From positions 310,001-374,000 of the forward strand of contig NZ_JAERRF010000003.1 in the NCBI RefSeq assembly GCF_016741875.1: 64,000 bases of DNA, read 5' to 3'. The notes below the pieces were generated by a model, which saw only the letters and a program-made list of their open reading frames with translations, was not told the DNA's origin and ran no database searches. Position 1 is the stretch's first letter; every line of letters begins with the position of its first letter. Source of the stretch: Streptomyces coffeae (GTDB lineage Bacteria; Actinomycetota; Actinomycetes; Streptomycetales; Streptomycetaceae). This document shows positions 61,436-64,000 of the stretch, piece by piece. Position numbers and translations under genes: made by a program.

Positions 61436-62674
61436 TCAGTCGTCCAGCGGAAGTTGCACGACCAGCAGCTTTCCGGCCATTGTGACACCGCCGTCCATGG
61501 CCACGGCGAGCTGGTCGGCATAGACATGCGGCCCTTCGACCACCGGTGCGCCGCCATCCTCGTCGTCCTCGGAACCGACCTCGCCGAGCAGATACGGAAT
61601 CGGGCTGTGGCCGTGGACGATGCGCTGCCCGCCGTAGGCGTCGAGCAGTTCGCGGACCGCCATCGGACCGGAGTCCTCGTCCCGGAAGGCGAACCGCTTG
61701 GTGAACTTGCGGAACAGGTCCCAGCACTCGTCGGCGTCGGCGCGCTGGAGTGTCTCGGTCACGGTGTCGTTGACCGCCTCGATCGAGTCGCCGTACTCCA
61801 GATAGGCGGTGGTGTCGGAGTGGACCAGCAAATGGCCGTCCTCCTCGGCCATCGCGTCCAGCCGGGACATCCACTGCAGGTGGTGGTCCTCCAGCCGCTC
61901 CATATCGCTGCGCTGGCCGCCGTTGAGCAGCCAGGCGGCCTGGAAGGAGGCGGTGCCCGCACCGGAGTTGACGGGGGTGTCCCCGAACCGTTTGGCGCCG
62001 ATCAGCAGCAGTTCGTGATTGCCCATCAGGGCCTTGCAGTAGCCCCCGGCGGCGGCTGCTTCGGCGGAGAGCTGCATGACGAGGTCGATGACCCCGATGC
62101 CGTCCGGGCCGCGGTCGGTGAAGTCGCCGAGGAACCACAGCCGGGTGTTGCCCGCGGACCAGTTGCCCTTGGCGTCGATCAGGCCCTCGGCGGCGAGCGC
62201 CTCGCGCAACTCGTCGTAGTAGCCGTGGACATCGCCCACGACGTACAGCGGGCCGGGCCCCTCGCTCTCGGCGAGCGGTCCCTCCTCGGGCTCGGGCACC
62301 TGGGTGAGCGCCACGGTGGGGCGGTCCTGCGGGGGAACCAGCGGAGTGTCCGGGATGGTGTGGCCCGGGCCCATGACGGGCAGCCGCTCGGTCGGTGTGT
62401 ACTCCCGCGGCGGCGCCTGGGCGGGCGCTGCCGGGGTGGGCTCCGGCGCGGACGGCGCGGGCGCCGGGGAGGCGGGCGCGGAGGGTGCCGTGGGCGCCGG
62501 TGACTCACCACGCGGCACCCGCGCCTGTGCCACGGGCACCGACGGGGTGGGCGCCGAGGGCACGGATGGCGCGGATGGAACCGTTCCGGGCGGCGTGGAC
62601 GCCCCGTACGCGGGCACGGGCGGGTTCGCTGCCGTGGTCCCTGCCGTGGCTTCCAGACCGGCCCCCTGAGTCAT
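61436..62674 (-). CDS. Metallophosphoesterase (bis-tetraphosphatase/PPP-like)
   Basis: A 412-residue protein. The first ~145 residues are Pro/Ala-rich and disordered. The calcineurin-like phosphoesterase domain then shows GDVHGYYDEL (metal ligands), GDFTDRGPDG, GNHELL and VHGHSP, the PPP/ApaH-type set. It likely hydrolyses phosphoesters such as ApnA or phosphoproteins with two metals. ATG 62674 follows GGAGGGG. Ends with a short acidic region. The neighbours are unrelated, so a role in the operon is not inferred. Confidence 0.9.
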   Translation of the reverse strand: MTQGAGLEATAGTTAANPPVPAYGASTPPGTVPSAPSVPSAPTPSVPVAQARVPRGESPAPTAPSAPASPAPAPSAPEPTPAAPAQAPPREYTPTERLPVMGPGHTIPDTPLVPPQDRPTVALTQVPEPEEGPLAESEGPGPLYVVGDVHGYYDELREALAAEGLIDAKGNWSAGNTRLWFLGDFTDRGPDGIGVIDLVMQLSAEAAAAGGYCKALMGNHELLLIGAKRFGDTPVNSGAGTASFQAAWLLNGGQRSDMERLEDHHLQWMSRLDAMAEEDGHLLVHSDTTAYLEYGDSIEAVNDTVTETLQRADADECWDLFRKFTKRFAFRDEDSGPMAVRELLDAYGGQRIVHGHSPIPYLLGEVGSEDDEDGGAPVVEGPHVYADQLAVAMDGGVTMAGKLLVVQLPLDD

Positions 62675-62905
62675 CGACCCCTCCACCATCGCGCCGCCGT
62701 GCCACCTTGTGGACCTTGCCTGGTCGACGGCGGTCCGCGGTGTCGTCCGCCCATCATAGGAATGACGGTGAGGGCTTGTGACGCACCAGGGGGCTGTCAA
62801 TCGGTGCTCGATCCTGCTTGGACGGACTTTTATCCCGGATTGGCCCGGTAGGGGAAGTCCATCGGCCCCAGGTCCTGCTCGGGTCATTCTTGAGTCGCTC
62901 TCAGA

Positions 62906-63982
62906 TCAGCCTCCGGCACGGCTGCGCGGCGCGCTGACCGTCGTACGCGGCGGACGGCGCTGTGACGACGCCCGCACCATCAATTCCGTGGGTATGACCT
63001 GCTCCACGGGGTGGTCGGTGTCGACTCCCTCGATGGCGTCGATCAGCAACTGTACGGCCGCGGTGCCGATCCGGCGCGGTTTGAGTGAGAGGGTCGTGAC
63101 GGGCGGCTCGGTGGTCCGGTAGACCGCCGATTCGCTGCAGCACACCAGCAGCAGGTCCTCGGGGACACGCAGTCCGTAGCGGCGGGCGGCGGTCAGCAGA
63201 TCGGTGCCGTTGGGGTCGAAGAGGCCGTAGACCGCGTCCGGGCGGTCGGGGCGGGTGAGCAGCCGGTCGGCCGCCACGGCCCCGGCACAGGGGTCGTGCG
63301 CGGGGTACTCCTCGTAGACCGGGTCCTGGCCCACGCGCTCGCACCAGTCCAGATAGGCGGTGGTGGAGAGCCGGGTGTAGGTGTCGGTGGAGGTCCCGGT
63401 GAGCAGCCCGATCCGGCGGGCGCCGGCCTCGGAGAGATGGTCGAGCAGGCTGAGCACGGCGGCCTCGTGGTCGTTGTCCACCCAGGCGGTGACGGGGAGG
63501 GTGCCGGCCGGGCGGCCGTCGCTGACCACGGGGATGCCCTGGCGGAGCAGCTCGGTGACGACCGGATCGTGGTCGGAGGGGTCGATCACCACCGTGCCGT
63601 CGAGGGCGACGTTGGACCACACGTCGTGACGGGAGGTGGCGGGGAGGATGACGAGGGCGTAGCCGCGGGCGAGCGCGGCGGAGGTGGCGGCCCGCGCCAT
63701 CTCGGCGAAGTAGGCGAACTCGGTGAAGGTGAAAGGTTCATCCCCGTACGTGGTCACGGTCAGGCCGATGAGGCCGGACTTGCCGGTACGGAGCGTGCGG
63801 GCCGCGGCGGACGGGCGGTAGCCCAGCCGCTCGGCGACCTCGCGGACATGGCGGCGGGTGGCGTCCGGGAGCCGCCCCTTGCCGTTGAGCGCGTCGGAGA
63901 CGGTCGTGATGGAGACCCCGGCGGCGGCGGCCACGTCCCGGATACCCGCCCGCCCTAACCGGCGGCCGGTCGACCGGCCCAC
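62906..63982 (-). CDS. LacI-family transcriptional regulator
   Basis: A 358-residue LacI/GalR regulator. The HTH has GIRDVAAAAGVSITTVSDALNG and the hinge LGYRPSAAARTLRTG; the periplasmic-binding-like effector domain follows (about 70-345), with WVDNDHEAA and AVYGLFDPNG. Such proteins usually sense a sugar and control its catabolism or uptake; the target genes are probably beyond the right edge of the window. GTG 63982 with AGGGAAG upstream; the promoter is outside or at the edge of the window. Confidence 0.92.
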   Translation of the reverse strand: MGRSTGRRLGRAGIRDVAAAAGVSITTVSDALNGKGRLPDATRRHVREVAERLGYRPSAAARTLRTGKSGLIGLTVTTYGDEPFTFTEFAYFAEMARAATSAALARGYALVILPATSRHDVWSNVALDGTVVIDPSDHDPVVTELLRQGIPVVSDGRPAGTLPVTAWVDNDHEAAVLSLLDHLSEAGARRIGLLTGTSTDTYTRLSTTAYLDWCERVGQDPVYEEYPAHDPCAGAVAADRLLTRPDRPDAVYGLFDPNGTDLLTAARRYGLRVPEDLLLVCCSESAVYRTTEPPVTTLSLKPRRIGTAAVQLLIDAIEGVDTDHPVEQVIPTELMVRASSQRRPPRTTVSAPRSRAGG

Positions 63983-64000
63983 CTGGTGCTTCCCTGCTGC

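Overview
The window is about 64 kb of a Streptomyces (or very close relative) chromosome beginning just beside the replication origin. The evidence is very high G+C with strong third-position bias, the gene order jag-rsmG-parA-parB-trxA-trxB-anti-sigma-sigM-murJ-pcnA, at least seven perfect copies of the Streptomyces parS sequence GTTTCACGTGAAAC, an ssgA gene and a SigR-type promoter in front of trxBA. The oriC/dnaA region should lie a few kilobases to the left of base 1.

Layout. 1-4.5 kb: end of jag, rsmG, parA-parB (chromosome segregation) and a GNAT gene. 4.6-14.4 kb, mostly minus strand: thioredoxin and thioredoxin reductase, the SigM/anti-sigma pair, a pseudokinase-like membrane protein, the lipid II flippase MurJ and a secreted DUF6049-type protein. 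14.6-26.8 kb: CCA-adding enzyme, MFS permease, inositol-phosphate synthase with its PadR regulator, a class A penicillin-binding protein, a GT87-type mannosyltransferase-like protein, an alanine-racemase-like protein and FemX. 27-32.3 kb: rpsF-ssb-rpsR-rplI, a MATE exporter and dnaB, the last preceded by a cluster of DnaA boxes. 32.3-50.3 kb: a mixed set including a PAP2 phosphatase, a MerR/thioredoxin pair, a serine hydrolase, an SGNH esterase, several regulators (MarR, LysR), a globin-reductase fusion with a PPOX-fold partner, cystathionine-gamma-lyase-like enzyme with PtpA, a probable remnant of ssgR in front of ssgA, and a YibE/F membrane protein.

50.4-58.6 kb is the most unusual part. 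A TPP riboswitch precedes thiC, but thiC is interrupted near its 3' end by a 6.35-kb integrative element (about 52105-58462). The element carries its own replacement for the last ~47 codons of thiC, so the enzyme still reads to a proper C-terminus, while the displaced native tail (58452-58595) and the native thiC terminator (58632-58677) lie on the far side next to a large serine recombinase gene. Between the att repeats are an XRE-type regulator with helical repeats, four small genes, a long structured inverted repeat, a KorSA-like GntR regulator with a 28-bp palindromic operator, and a probably frameshifted small gene. No replication or FtsK-like transfer gene is visible, so the element looks minimal.

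58.6-64 kb returns to ordinary chromosomal genes: a SnoaL-like protein, an HxlR regulator, a DJ-1/PfpI protein, a membrane protein, a metallophosphoesterase and a LacI-family regulator.

Together the left two thirds is the conserved origin-proximal core (segregation, redox control, cell-wall assembly, ribosomal proteins, replicative helicase). The right third holds lineage-variable genes and the integrated element.
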